From the NCBI RefSeq assembly GCF_014529535.1, contig NW_023504022.1, positions 9,859,028 through 9,923,027 on the forward strand: a stretch of 64,000 bases of DNA. Direction: 5' to 3'. The notes under the pieces were generated by a model. That model was given only the letters and a program-made list of their open reading frames with translations, made no database searches and was not told where the DNA came from. Below are positions 25,872 to 37,995 of this stretch, piece by piece (the first letter of the stretch is position 1; every line of letters begins with the position of its first letter). The stretch is from Bradysia coprophila (taxonomy: Eukaryota; Arthropoda; Insecta; Diptera; Sciaridae). The position numbers and the translations under genes were made by a program.

Positions 25872-28800
25872 TGTAAAGGAGAATAGGAAGACCTCTGCGC
25901 CACAGGCGAAATTTTTATGAGTTGTCTTATCAGCAATTATTTTAGCTCCATTTTATGAGTTTTGGGATGAATTTTAAAATTTTAGGATTTTAAAGAGTTT
26001 TAGGAGCCCTGAAATTATTAGTGAAATTTTAACCAAAAGTGTATTTTCTGTTGATTTCTCAAAATGGAAAGATTCATATGAAGCAATCCTTGATCTGCCC
26101 GTGGTACTTCATACCAAAATTCGTTCAAAATCTAACAGATTTTTCTGCTAGCATCTTGGGCTCTTGTGAATTCGTTCCACAAGTAAATGAGATAAAATTC
26201 GATGAACGTTGCTGAAGGAAAAGTTTAATAGATTTTAAGCTAACTATTTCATAACGAAACTTGGTTCATCAGACAGTACATATAATTCGCCCTATTGAAA
26301 ATCTGTCGTTCTGATGGCAGTGGAATAAGCGACTTTTTGGTTGGGAACGGTGTTCACAATAATATAAGCAAATTGATAAAGCTAAAAATTCAACTTTTTC
26401 TAACCGAATGACAAAACAATATATTTCTGCACCTGAACTGGAAAACTTTACTTCAGTCTGCAAAAGGTCACTCGAAATATCCGGTAAATATCCGAATAAT
26501 CGAAATTTCGATTATCTCAGATAGAATAATGTTCACACGCAACTTTCAGTGGTAAACGATTCATAAAATTAATCGAATAGCAGCTTTTCTTTGATCAAAT
26601 AAAAATAAATAGAAAATCAGACACAAAAATAATATAAAATTCAATACACACTTCATTGAGTACATTTTTTGCTCGTATAGCTACTTTAATTCGTGTAAAC
26701 TGAAGGAACAGAAGAGGAAAAAAATGTGACGCCACATTGTGTATAACGGATCAAAATGTGATTTCATATAAACTCTGATTTTTAATTAATCGAAAATTTG
26801 TTTAAGTCTGCTTCTTTGACCTGAAGCACACAAGCAATAAACCAGCAGCAACCAACCATCAGCACAACATTGAATTGAAAAAAAAAATAAAGAAAAATAT
26901 ATAAAACGAAGACGTAAAATGTTTCTTTCTTCATCAATATTCTATCGATGGACACCGCGAAGATTGGAATTTTTCTGATCGAAGAGATCGATTTGGTTGG
27001 TCGATTTCACAGGTTAAGTTGCATTACTGTTGTTACCTTAAAGACGGCGCGGTATGAAGGCATTGTTTGTGTGAATAAAAACTATTTTTTTCAGGTTAAA
27101 TGGTACATAAAGAATATTGTTATGTCGGATGAATATGCGCGGCGGACAGGTATTTTGAAAAAAAAAAATAAGAAACACAAGAAGAAATAGCAGATGTATT
27201 GCTATCGGCAGATAAGACATGCTTGTTTGACAATTTTCTTGTTGTTGTATAAAAAAACATAAAATTGATTATAGTGATGCAGCAAGAAAAGTAAAGTGTT
27301 ATACAATAAATGGTAGCTAGTCATCATCACTCACAGTCTCTTTTATCGCGGCTATGTCATCTGTTGTCGACGAAAAATAATTATCAGATGTGTGCTCTGG
27401 TCAATCGCTCACTTATAAAATAGAACATCGAATGTTCAAACTAATGAAGTAAAAGATTTTGGTTTGATCGATTTATAATTTGTAAGTAAAAAGACTTAAT
27501 AAAATCGATAATATACGATGGTGGCCCTCAAGTGCGATTTTTTTTTAAAGGTTACAAAAAAATGGTATTCTTATGAGTAAATGAGGCTTAGGAGACACAA
27601 AAAAACCTTACAGCGATATCTGAGCTTCTCCTTCTCCATAGAATGTTTTTAAATTGCAAACTTTTCCGAATTTAGAAGGTGGTCGTGGTCATCAATAAAC
27701 TAAAACTTTTTTCAAAAAGGTACCCAAAAAAAGTGTATTGCAGTGACGGTACCTCAGAGGACTCAGAAAAAACACAGACTGTCCGCGAGTCAGGAAGTTT
27801 GGTGAACGAATTATACATTTCAACAATGAATGGCTAGACTTTTTTGAGTGAAAATCGGTAGAGTGTTCGATAGTACCACTGTCGCCATGGGTTGATGAGA
27901 AATTGTTTTTTTGAACTGCATCAGATCGAAATAGTGGTCGAATGATTTATCATTAAAATAATTAAATATTTTGAAATTATAGTAAAGCCGAGCGAAGCGA
28001 GGTGCCCTCTACTAGTACTACTTATAATTTATCAGTTAAAGTTCTGTCGCTATTTCAAACATAATTTACTCCGATGCATATAATCTTGTTGCACCGCAAT
28101 CAAAACGATTCATAAGGAAGTACTTGGTGAAGTTGTCCCAGCTTGTGCAGATACGAGTTCCCTCTATCGCTCTCTGATTTTGTATGAATAATGATTTGGG
28201 TCTATAACCGAACCGATTTGAATAAATAGTTTAGTTAAGCTCGTAGAACAAAAGAACTAGCGTCTACAAAATGGATGGACAAATTACTTAAACATTCTTC
28301 ATACGTTATCAACATTGCCAAATTGTTAAAAAAAAATAACAAAATTATGCAAATTTGTTCGTTCAACGAATGAAAAAAATAATAATTTGATTTTAGATTC
28401 GCTAAAACACAACGGCAGTAAAGTGAATGAATTTTTTTTTCTATAATTCGAACATTCATTCCATCGGCGTGTATTTGATTGTGTATCGAATATAGACAAA
28501 ATATTTATAAAAACAAAGTTTAACATTCTTCAAAAGGTATGTGAGGAATAATACACTCTGGTTTCAATAGGTATAAGATGTTAATTTTCTGATAATTAAT
28601 TGCTATTAAAATTTCCTGCTATGTTGAACTAGCAGTAACCTAGCAGTAATTTAAAATTTTGATGTATAACAACGGACGATTTAAAGCTGTGTACGCGATT
28701 CGGTATTGGTAACATTTTGTTTTGCTTATAAAGTCAATAAAAATAATAAGCAAATCATGCAGTACATTAGATGGTTGGAGTTAACTTGTTATGGACTGAC

Positions 28801-29516
28801 TACACAAATCCGTATGTATCGTTAGTACACTCAATTTTATGTATATGGGATGGTATTTCGATTCAGATTGATAAAAACTAAACTCGTCACGACCAAGCAG
28901 GTGAAACTTCCATTTGTTATAAATGAATTCTATTTTTTTTGTGTGGAGATATCTTTTAATAGTTTTGTACTCGGCTACTGAAAATTTTTGTTATTATCAT
29001 ATTTAGACGAGAAATTAGTTTACGTGCTATTTATCGATTCAATTAATCTTTCAAGCTCAACCTTTCATTATAATTACTCTTTGAGAGGTTGGGATTTTAT
29101 GAAATTCTGGTCGGTACAAAGCCAAAGAATTTTTAATTTCTTTTTTGTTGGGATTGGCAATACCGATTTTACCGATCGGAGGTAAATGATATTTGAAATC
29201 TAATGAAAAGTTTATGGAGCTTCGACAGACAATCTACTCAAAATTATCGTTTTTGATTTATGCTGAAGTTGCAATCATTTTCGCTTAGCAATTAGTATTT
29301 TTGATGTTATTGTGTCCACTAATTTTCCTATAGTTCTCTCTCCAAATTTTGAAATTTTCAATAAGAAATGTTTGCTTCACTTTTTTAGGACCTCTATCTC
29401 ATGTTTTACCGACATAAATGTCTGAAATTGACAGTTAACTTGGTGTAAGTAAGTAGCAATAAAGTAAAAGTAAATGATTTGTAGATTTGTTGTTTCACAA
29501 CCTACGATTTACCGTA
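25872..29516. other. AT-rich non-coding stretch
   Basis: Apart from the diverged dispersed repeat at 27349-27500, nothing is recognised. GCCGAGCGAAGCGAGGTGCC near 27990 belongs to a recurrent motif discussed in the findings. The 80-codon frame at 26948-27190 ends in a lysine-rich run and has no family match. Confidence 0.5.
27349..27500 (+). repeat. CATCTGTTATCG dispersed repeat, diverged copy
   Basis: GGCTATGTCATCTGTTGTCG then ACGAAAAATAATTATCAGAT and GTAAAAGATTTTGGTTTGAT, matching the order of landmarks in the 1896-2078 copy. Confidence 0.45.
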
Positions 29517-30097
29517 GATTCATGAGTGATTCACCAGAGATTCATCGTTGATTCACCAGAGATTCGTCGTTGATTCACCAGAGATTCATCGCTGATTCAC
29601 CAGAGATTCATCGCTGATTCAACAGAGATTCATCGTTGATTCACCAGAGATTCATCGCTGATTCACCAGAGATTCATCGCTGATTCAACAGAGATTCATC
29701 GCTGATTCAACAGAGATTCATCGCTGATTCACCAAAGATTCATCGCTGATTCATCAGAGATTCATCGCTGATTCACCAGAGATTCATCGCTGATTCACCA
29801 GAGATTCATCGTTGATTCACCATAGATTCATCGTTGATTCACCATAGATTCATCGTTGATTCACCAGAGATTCATCGTTGATTCACCAGATATTCATCGT
29901 TGATTCACCAGAGATTCATCGCTGATTCACCAGAGATTCATCGTTGATTTACCATAGATTCATCGTTGATTCACCAGAGATTCATCGTTGATTCACCAGA
30001 GATTCATTGGTGATTCATCAGAGATTCTTCGCTGATTCACCATAGATTCATTGGGGGTTCATCAGAGATTCATAGGTAATTCATCAGAGATTCATGG
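29517..30097. repeat. 22-bp minisatellite built of two 11-bp halves
   Basis: About 26 tandem copies of GATTCATCGCTG ATTCACCAGA-type units. Each 22-bp unit is itself two related 11-mers (GATTCATCGYT and GATTCACCAGA). Units vary at a few positions (cgct/cgtt, accaga/acataga/aacaga) and degenerate at the right end near 30000-30097. No spacers separate the copies. No coding evidence. Confidence 0.93.
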
Positions 30098-31014
30098 GTT
30101 ATACATGAGAGAAGAAGCAGCAGAAGTAAGATGCGTTGTTTCGGCATCGGAATAGCAACGGTATAAGGTCGTTCCAATGCACCTTTTATGAGACAACTGA
30201 AGTAAGATTCTTTCAATTCAATTTTTTTTTCTCAGAGCAACAAGCATCCACTTTTAAAAAAGTCTTGTTGCAAACATTTTGTTGTTGAATCAACGCTACA
30301 AAAATATTAATTCATCCAACGTCCAGTATTTTTCTAAGAACCAACTAAGTCAAACGAACAGCAAATTAAAAGTTAATAAAATTAATGTTGCAATGAGCAA
30401 ACTTGACGGGAATAGTGAAAATTGCATACCACCTTAGACCATATAATATACTACCTATGATATAGCGCACATGTACCGAATTAATCAATTCATTAAAGTG
30501 GCTGGTGTCATTTCTCATATAAAGGTAAAACAACCGGTAGTCAATTTTTATAGAGAAGCGTAGCTATTAATGTAATAAAATGTTAACTTATTTTGCGGTA
30601 AACTGAGCACAGTGTGAATCATTTCGAAGAATTTTTATTTTTCTGCAAGAGTGTAAAGTGAAGGGTTGGCAGAATTGTTTTAGAGACGAGAAGATTTTTC
30701 TTTGTCTATGTTTTGATTTGAATAACTGAATTTAGCGGAGGCGACAAAAATCTTGAAAGGTGATTCCGCCTACGTTAGGACGTTAGGATTTGTACACGAA
30801 GGAAACCCCACGTTTTCTATCCTCTACACTTTTTACGTATTACTTACTAAGAGCTTTCTCCTGGACACCTTTTTGGAACCCATGACATTTTAATTTGTTA
30901 ATTTTAAAATGATCAGGTCTAATCAAGCCTCTGAAAAAACAGGGTTAGTCAAGCACGAAGACGGGTGGGATCAAATTTATTAAACGCACTCATAACATAC
31001 TATGCAAAAAGGCA

Positions 31015-31345
31015 ACTTAGCCAAGGTTCTGAACGAACAAGTTAAGGCATTTCTGAGTTGATTTCGACTCAACTAGGCTCAAGTCTAGTTCAACTTAACA
31101 AAAAAAATGTTTTCTTTAAGTTGACTGTAGCGCCAACTAGGTTTGGAAAATTTTATATGACGATTTCAACTTAAAAAAAAAATTGTTTTCAAGTTGACTT
31201 TTCAAACAATATGCATGTCTGAATTGTCAAGATTTGTGTTTCACCCGCCTTCGTAAGTGTCTTAACCTGTTCTTTCAGAGCCTTGCTCTTTACAGCGTTT
31301 AACAAATTGATGGCTTTTGTGGGTGTCTTAACGTGTTCTTACAGA
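31015..31345. repeat. MITE, AAGGTTCTGAA family, diverged copy
   Basis: Left end CCAAGGTTCTGAACGAACAA; right part CCGCCTTCGTAAGTGTCTTA then ACCTGTTCTTTCAGAGCCTT. The same termini frame 51520-51748. The last 60 bp repeat the right end (GTGTCTTAACGTGTTCTTAC), so the right terminus may be duplicated. Inner sequence contains GCGCCAACTAGGTTTGG-like sequence shared with the second copy. Confidence 0.6.
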
Positions 31346-33116
31346 GCCTTGAGTCTAATGTCACCGCGGAGAACATAATGATTTTAAACACGGATTCAAA
31401 GTCGCCGACTGTATTACACTCTTAGCACCCTGTACATTTACCTCTTTCTCTCATTCTTAATACTTAATATATAATTTATTATTGAATTAACGTTGACTGT
31501 AGTTTTCAACGCATTTCTATTTTCATATTTATACCTCACTTTAGTATTATTTGAATCAAAAAAATATTTTTTTTTTCTTCTTTTTCGGTTTTAATAGAGT
31601 GAATTGACCTTTTCTATTAGGTCAACCAACTGATATATTATGAGATTATGGCCAAGATTGAATATACATTTTTTTCTATTTCTATCTTTTGTGGTTAAAT
31701 GACTCGATTCATGAAATCGGCGAGCTGAAACAAATCGATATCGATGATTATGAAATTTAAGACTTTGGGAAACTTCTGAAGGAATTCGTTTTTAGTGTGT
31801 AATAAAATGCGGTTTTCTTCAATGTAATGTAAACTGGAAAAATGCTTGCGTTACATTGCGGCACATTGTGATTGCGGTAGTATGAAGCCTATTTTCCTAC
31901 GATTGCAACTATTTCTTGGACCAAAAGTTCAAATCAAATTATCCGAATAAATTAATTTAATTAAAATTTCTTGAAATCGATAGTCAATGACGCGAACGAT
32001 ACGCGAGGCGACGTGGTTAAATCACTGTGCATTTTTGTCTTAAAATTGTTTGTCTTTCCAACCAAAATTCTGAACATTTTGAAAAATGAACAAAACGAAA
32101 ATCAATGGAATTTTCAACGTATAAGGTCACAACACCGTATTACACGTTAATGGTATTTAATGCTTTGATTCTTTTTTATTATTTTACAATGTTAAACAAC
32201 TGTTGTTCGATGATCATATAACAAAAATGAATGAACAAAAAAAAAGCCATCGATTTTTATATATAGGATCTACTTATATTTCTTCTCAATCTTCTTTTGC
32301 TCGCATATTTACGCTCGTGTAAATACTCCAGTTTTTTTTTTCTTTCTTCTTCAATTATTATAACATGGAGAAAAAGTTGATCGACTCGGTATTGGATTTG
32401 CTTTTTTATTTTATTTTTGTAAAGTAGCAGTATGGGTACATTTTTATGTTTTATGAGCTTATTATACCATAATAAGTACACACGTAATTGTTTTTCATGG
32501 ATTAAATGAACAATTTTAGAAGAAAAAGAGCACAATTATGATTGTTAAGATTGTTTGACGAACTTCGTAGAATTGTATCGATATATAGAGCTTTAAGAGC
32601 GATCGGCTTATAGACAGAGATGTAGGTATTTCATTAGGGGAAACATCTTCAGATTTAATGCTATAATTTGACTATATTTATACATTCCAAAACTTCGTTG
32701 TAAATAGGATTGTGAGTGAATTTGGAAAAAAATTCTTTATAAAGTCTTCCGTCCATCTAAAAGTAATGTCGGTCCTTCTAACAGCGATGTACATTGCGAC
32801 CGAAAAAGTGACTTTGTCGACTGTGCAATGTTTGCAAAGAAAAACTAAAATTTTTGTGCTAGTCGTCTTTGTTTTCGTGTTTCGTCCCAAACGTCTTTTG
32901 TAACTTGCGAAATTAGAGGTTTTTTAGAATACGTCGCGACGCGTCGTAGTCTTGTCCTTACTTTCCATATCTCGTAACAAAAATGCTGTTTCAAAGTCAT
33001 GAGCGAGCATACATTGTAACGTAAAACGATTAGTCGGGTCATCAGGCTGTGTACAGCACAAAACTAAAATCAGGTGTAAGTTACACACTACAAGCTTTAT
33101 GAGTTTGTGTAACATC

Positions 33117-33248
33117 CAGAGGCGCAGACTTTGGTTGTGGTCATGGGGGGCAAAGGTAGAAAACTTTTTTCATATCTACTTCCCAATGAAATGTTCAAAT
33201 TGTCCTGTCCCGAGGTTTCCCCATAAATTTCTAATACTCGGCGCCACT
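33117..33248. repeat. Possible small MITE with CAGWGGCGC ends
   Basis: Left CAGAGGCGCAGAC and right reverse complement CAGTGGCGCCGAG. Only about 10 bp of terminal repeat is evident and no target duplication is clear. Confidence 0.35.
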
Positions 33249-35439
33249 GATAGTATCTGCAGTACTGCACCGACATTATTTTCCTAAATTGTCCGACTCA
33301 ATTTGGGTGAAAGTATAAGGTACCGTGCTAAGGTAAATAATCAAGCTTTGGTAACTGTTTTTTGACAAGTGCCGGGCTGGCATATCGGAGCCGAATACGA
33401 GGTAAACAACTACACAAGTCAAAATAAACAGTTTTCAGAGCAAGTTGCTCAAAAAGACCAAATTGAGATCGCAAAATGTTCCCGAATTAATAATTCACAT
33501 TTCAAAGCATGTATGCCATTTTATTCGAAGTACCATCCGGATTCCGGAAGGCTCACATGTAACAATAGGTTACATTGGATGCTACGAAAGTAATTCATTA
33601 CATGAGGTAACAATTTTGTGATAAAAGCAAACTGACATGTGTGTTTTTGAGCCAATAGCTTCGGTATCGGTCTTTTCGCCAAATTACAAATTCACTTTTA
33701 TGTAACTCATTCACTCAAATACACACGAGTGAGTGTGCGAGTATCACAAAGTTGATTCCGACGTAATGAAGTACATAGCAGTATCCAATGTATCTAAAGA
33801 AATTTCGAGAAAATCTACAAAATTCGTGAAATTTCAAGAAAACATTTTCGCAAAAGTATGCTCTGTATACAGTTCCGGAAGTGTCGTAGTCGTAGGTCTA
33901 TGTAAAATAAAATGTCATCAGTTTCCGCACGTTAATTCTTACCAATGCTTAATGGGATTGAATTGACGCACTATTGCAACATCAGGTTGTGTAATAAATC
34001 CATTTTTATGCATGCAATTCAAAACGTAACAAAGAACTCAATTTTCACTGAAAAATTGCACATATCCGAACGTTCTGAATCAATCAGACAGAATATATCT
34101 ATAATTAAGTCGCTACACAGTGTGTAGTACACACGACTGTTTCAAATTCTCTTATCTATAATGAACTTGAAAAATAATAGAATGGAGAAATGTTACAATG
34201 TTTTCTGAGTCTGGTACTACAAACTAGCAAAAAAAAAACTTTTTGAAATAGAAAAACTCTCAAGACACTTACCGTATTGCAAACCCGTCATACCATCTTT
34301 ACTACACTTCACTTATCACATTAACGATTGCCACTTAAATTACTCGGCTGCGAATTCAATTTTTTATTTTATTTAAACCGTAAATCAATGACGACTTTAG
34401 AGGTAATAAAAAAATCGCTATAAAAGCGGCACTATTACAACCAGCCGAAAAACAAGCAATATCTTGACTTTGCAATGTTTTGAATACAATTTTTATCAAC
34501 TCGACGACGAAAGCAGCAAAATCAAACTAAATTTTTCGAAATGCACTTCGTTTATTCTAGCCCGTCACCAATATAATGTACACCAACCACACCGCACCAG
34601 AATATAACAATATTTCATTTGAAAAAAAAAATGTTAATAAAATGCTGATGTTTAGTAACATTTATAAAGACTTGGACTTTAATTTTATACTATAGAATAG
34701 AGTACTGGTGTACGAAATGAAGGAATAAACACAAAAAAAAATAATTGTATCTGTTTTCAGTTTGTAACGAATAACGAGAATTGATGTATAAAATAATGGC
34801 GTGGGTCAAAAACAGAGTCAACGGGTCAACTGAAAAGGTTGCATAGCAAAAGGTCATGGACATAGGCATTACATGTATACTTTTAATGTTTTGTATGACG
34901 AGAAGTAAAGAATATTTTTCGTTTTTGTTTATTTCCATTTCGTAATCTCTGGCGTTTCGTATGTGGGAATGTTTTTAAAGTTCACTTTTATGTTGAACTC
35001 AATTATCTTTTACTGGTATTGAGTTTTAGGATATAAAATACTCTTATTTCAAACTGTGAAGTTGAGGAACCGTTCGCTGTGCTTATCACTCGATTTTAAT
35101 AATTTGACAAATATATTTTTGTGAATGTATTTTCTCGAAACAGTTGTTAAAAATGAAAGAACAGTGCCGAATCATTCGAAAATATTTGATAATTTTCGGT
35201 ATGTGATAAACGGAAGAATCTGCAACAACTACACTGTTAGAAACGTGGAAATAGATTTAGTTCTTTTTTGGAATTAAAATTTAATCCTTTGGGAATTACT
35301 TTCATTCCATTTCGAATTGGAAAACTAATTTTTTTAGACGTGTCGACATCTACTACGTGTAAGGAGGCATTTTTTATTTTTTATCAGAAATGAGAAATCT
35401 TTGAATATTATGTAAAAATTGCTTTATGAAATTGGCGAG

Positions 35440-35530
35440 ATTTGAACCCAGGAATAAAGGAATAGAGAACCAATAACAGGAAATAGATGCGCCAATGGAG
35501 GCTGGTGGGACAGAGTTTGCTCGAGTAGTT
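35440..35530 (-). repeat. tRNA-like (SINE or tRNA pseudogene) segment
   Basis: Minus strand holds GGGTTCAAATCTCGCC, a B-box/T-arm-like string, with TTGGCGCATC (A-box-like) about 40 nt upstream. Stems do not pair well and no clean cloverleaf forms, so this is not called a functional tRNA. Confidence 0.3.
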
Positions 35531-35877
35531 TCCACCTCAAGCCATAGTTCTCTTAACGAATACTATCTCCGACATGTGATGAGCTGTGTGTTCTGTTTTT
35601 AGATAGATTAGAGATTTGGCAGGCTCCTCTATTAGATACCTAGATCAAAGATCCGTTTGCCTATATTTCCTGACCATACTACTTCTATCAGGGAAATATC
35701 CCAGTTTTTGATAAGAAGTCGTAGATCCTCTTGGAGTTCATAATACCCGAAGATTACGGAGATTGGTGTAAAGTGGACAATTCATTAGGATGATGTACAC
35801 TAGTCTCAGGTGCCAGACCATAAGAACAGATAGCGTCGATAGACTATATTTCTATGGAGATTATCGTAGAACTTATT

Positions 35878-35902
35878 TCATTTCATTTCATTTCATTTAT
35901 TT
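35878..35902. repeat. (ATTTC)n microsatellite
   Basis: Four or five direct copies of CATTT between 35878 and 35902. Confidence 0.8.
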
Positions 35903-36549
35903 TTCATAAAAATAAAACACAACAAGTGACCTGCGTAGCTCCAGTTTGTAACAATTCTAAGGAGCTACTTTACAGTGGGCCGTAACTCACAACTCACAAC
36001 TGGACGGAATAGCTTTATGTTCTGTTGTTGAAACTTCTTAAATAACAAGAAGTAATAGATTCAATAATTCGATAAATTAGCAATAAAAGCGAAAGTAAAA
36101 AGTTTAAAGAATGTAAATCAGACGTAATTCGCTTCAGCTGTTCACATAACCTCACTGTCTTACAAGATGTTTACACGGTGAGTTTCCCGATTATACTTCC
36201 ACTCATATTTCAATTTACATCTCTAGTTACAAGATTCGGTAGCCCTTCCATTCGTACGGATCGCCTATGATTTCTTTTTAAATATTAGGTACCATAAGTC
36301 TTGATGGAGATGATAATGACTGTCTGTCATAAACACAACTAATGAACTAATGAATTGAGAATGGACTAGGCATGGGCGATAATGATAATGATTATCGATA
36401 ATCGATTATCGACTTTTTAGCCCCGTACGAAGTACGAAGGGGCTTATAGGATTACGATGCCGTGTGTAATTGATGGAATTCGAAGCAGACGGTAAGGGCA
36501 AAGTGTTTGCCTATGTTTATAGATGACGAATCTGCAATAAAAATTTGGG

Positions 36550-36666
36550 CCGTCTGTCCGTCTGTCCGTCTGTCCTTCTGTCCGTCTGTCCGTCTGTCCG
36601 TCTGTCCGTCTGTCCGTCTGTCCGTCTGTCCGTCTGTCCGTCTGTCCGTCTGTCCGTCTGTCCGTC
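36550..36666. repeat. 8-bp minisatellite TCTGTCCG
   Basis: About 14 near-perfect copies of GTCCGTCT in tandem (one variant GTCCTTCT). Reading frames on both strands through it code only for repeat peptides and are not considered genes. Confidence 0.95.
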
Positions 36667-36953
36667 ACGTCGATATCTTGAGTAAATCAAATCCGATTTC
36701 AAAAATTTTTTTTTTCCCTGAAAGATAGTCGAAATAGTGAGGCTAAGTTCGAAGATGGGCATATTCGGGTCGGCCCTTCGTGAGTTAGGGCCACCTAAGT
36801 GATTTAGGGTCTTTTGGTGATATTTATGGCAAAATAAACGATGGAAATGTAAATGACACGGCAAATGATAGGTATTGTCAATACCAATCCAGGAAAAAAA
36901 AGTTTTTTAAAATCGGGTGAGTGGACCGTGAGTTAGGGCCTTAGAAGTGAAAT

Positions 36954-37995
36954 GCTACTAGGGCCCTATGTGTATTTTACATAGAACTCAAGTAAATTTC
37001 ATCCGTTTTTCGTAATTTTTGTTTCATTTGAAAGATAATCGAACACCGAATAGAATGTATTTGAAAAAAAAAATAAATTTGGGTCCTTGGACTAAGGTCG
37101 CTACTAGGGCCCTATGTGTATTTTACATATAAATCGAGCAAATTTCATCCGTTTTTCGTAATTTTTGTTTCATTTGGAAGGTAATCAAAGGCCGAATAGA
37201 ATGTTGTTGAAAAAAAATTAAATTTGGGTCCTCGGACTAAGGCCGCTACTAGGGCCCTATGTGTATTTTACATATAACTCGAGCAAATTTCATCCGTTTT
37301 TCGTAATTTTTGTTTCATTTGAAAGGTAATCAAAGGCCGAATAGAATGTTGTTGAAAAAAATTAAATTTGGGTCCTCGGACTAAGGCCGCTACTAGGGCC
37401 CTATGTGTATTTTACATATAACTCGAGCAAATTTCATCCGTTTTTCGTAATTTTTGTTTCATTTGGAAGGTAATCAAAGGCCGAATAGAATGTTGTTGAA
37501 AAAAAAATAAATTTGGGTCCTCGGACTAAGGCCGCTACTAGGGCCCTATGCGTATTTTACATACAACTCGAGTAAATTTCATCCGTTTTTCGTAATTTTT
37601 GTTTCATTTGAAAGATAATCGAACACCGAATAGAATGTTGTTGAAAAAAAAATTAAATTTGGGTCCTTGGACTAAGGCCGCTACTAGGGCCCTATGTGTA
37701 TTTTACATATAACTCGAGCAAATTTCATCCGTTTTTCGTAATTTTTGTTTCATTTGGAAGGTAATCAAAGGCCGAATAGAATGTTGTTGAAAAAAAATTA
37801 AATTTGGGTCCTCGGACTAAGGCCGCTACTAGGGCCCTATGTGTATTTTACATATAACTCGAGCAAATTTCATCCGTTTTTCCTATTTTTTGTTTCATTT
37901 GGAAGGTAATCAAAGGCCGAATAGAATGTAGTTGAAAAAAAAAATTGGATCCTCGGACTGAGGCCGATACTAGGCCCTATGTGTATTTATACTCA
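36954..37995. repeat. ~145-bp tandem array, seven units plus a partial
   Basis: GCTACTAGGGCCCTATGTGT recurs at 36954, 37100, 37245, 37389, 37534, 37680, 37825 and (diverged) 37966, spacings 141-146 bp. Each unit continues CATCCGTTTTTCGTAATTTT, TAATCAAAGGCCGAATAGAA and GGGTCCTCGGACTAAGG. Middle units are the most alike, edge units most diverged, as expected from unequal exchange. Contained within the hAT-like element. Confidence 0.93.

Larger units (their letters stand above)
30098..36358. other. AT-rich non-coding stretch with scattered repeats
   Basis: Contains the MITE at 31015-31345, the possible MITE at 33117-33248 and the tRNA-like fragment at 35440-35530. A GTAAGTGTC donor on the minus strand at about 34275 follows a short open stretch, but no gene could be assembled. 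Confidence 0.5.

Noticed and set aside
29517..30097. CRISPR-like appearance of a regular short repeat
   Set aside because: Units are contiguous with no unique spacers, and the genome is animal.
35470..35860. Possible LINE reverse-transcriptase tail on the minus strand
   Set aside because: A few residues (PETSVHH, LSKTGIFP) recall the C-terminal region of jockey-type elements, but stops are frequent and the match is too weak to call.
36444..36864. Open frames rich in TDRRTDGQ repeats
   Set aside because: Translation of the TCTGTCCG minisatellite; no start context or flanking exon.
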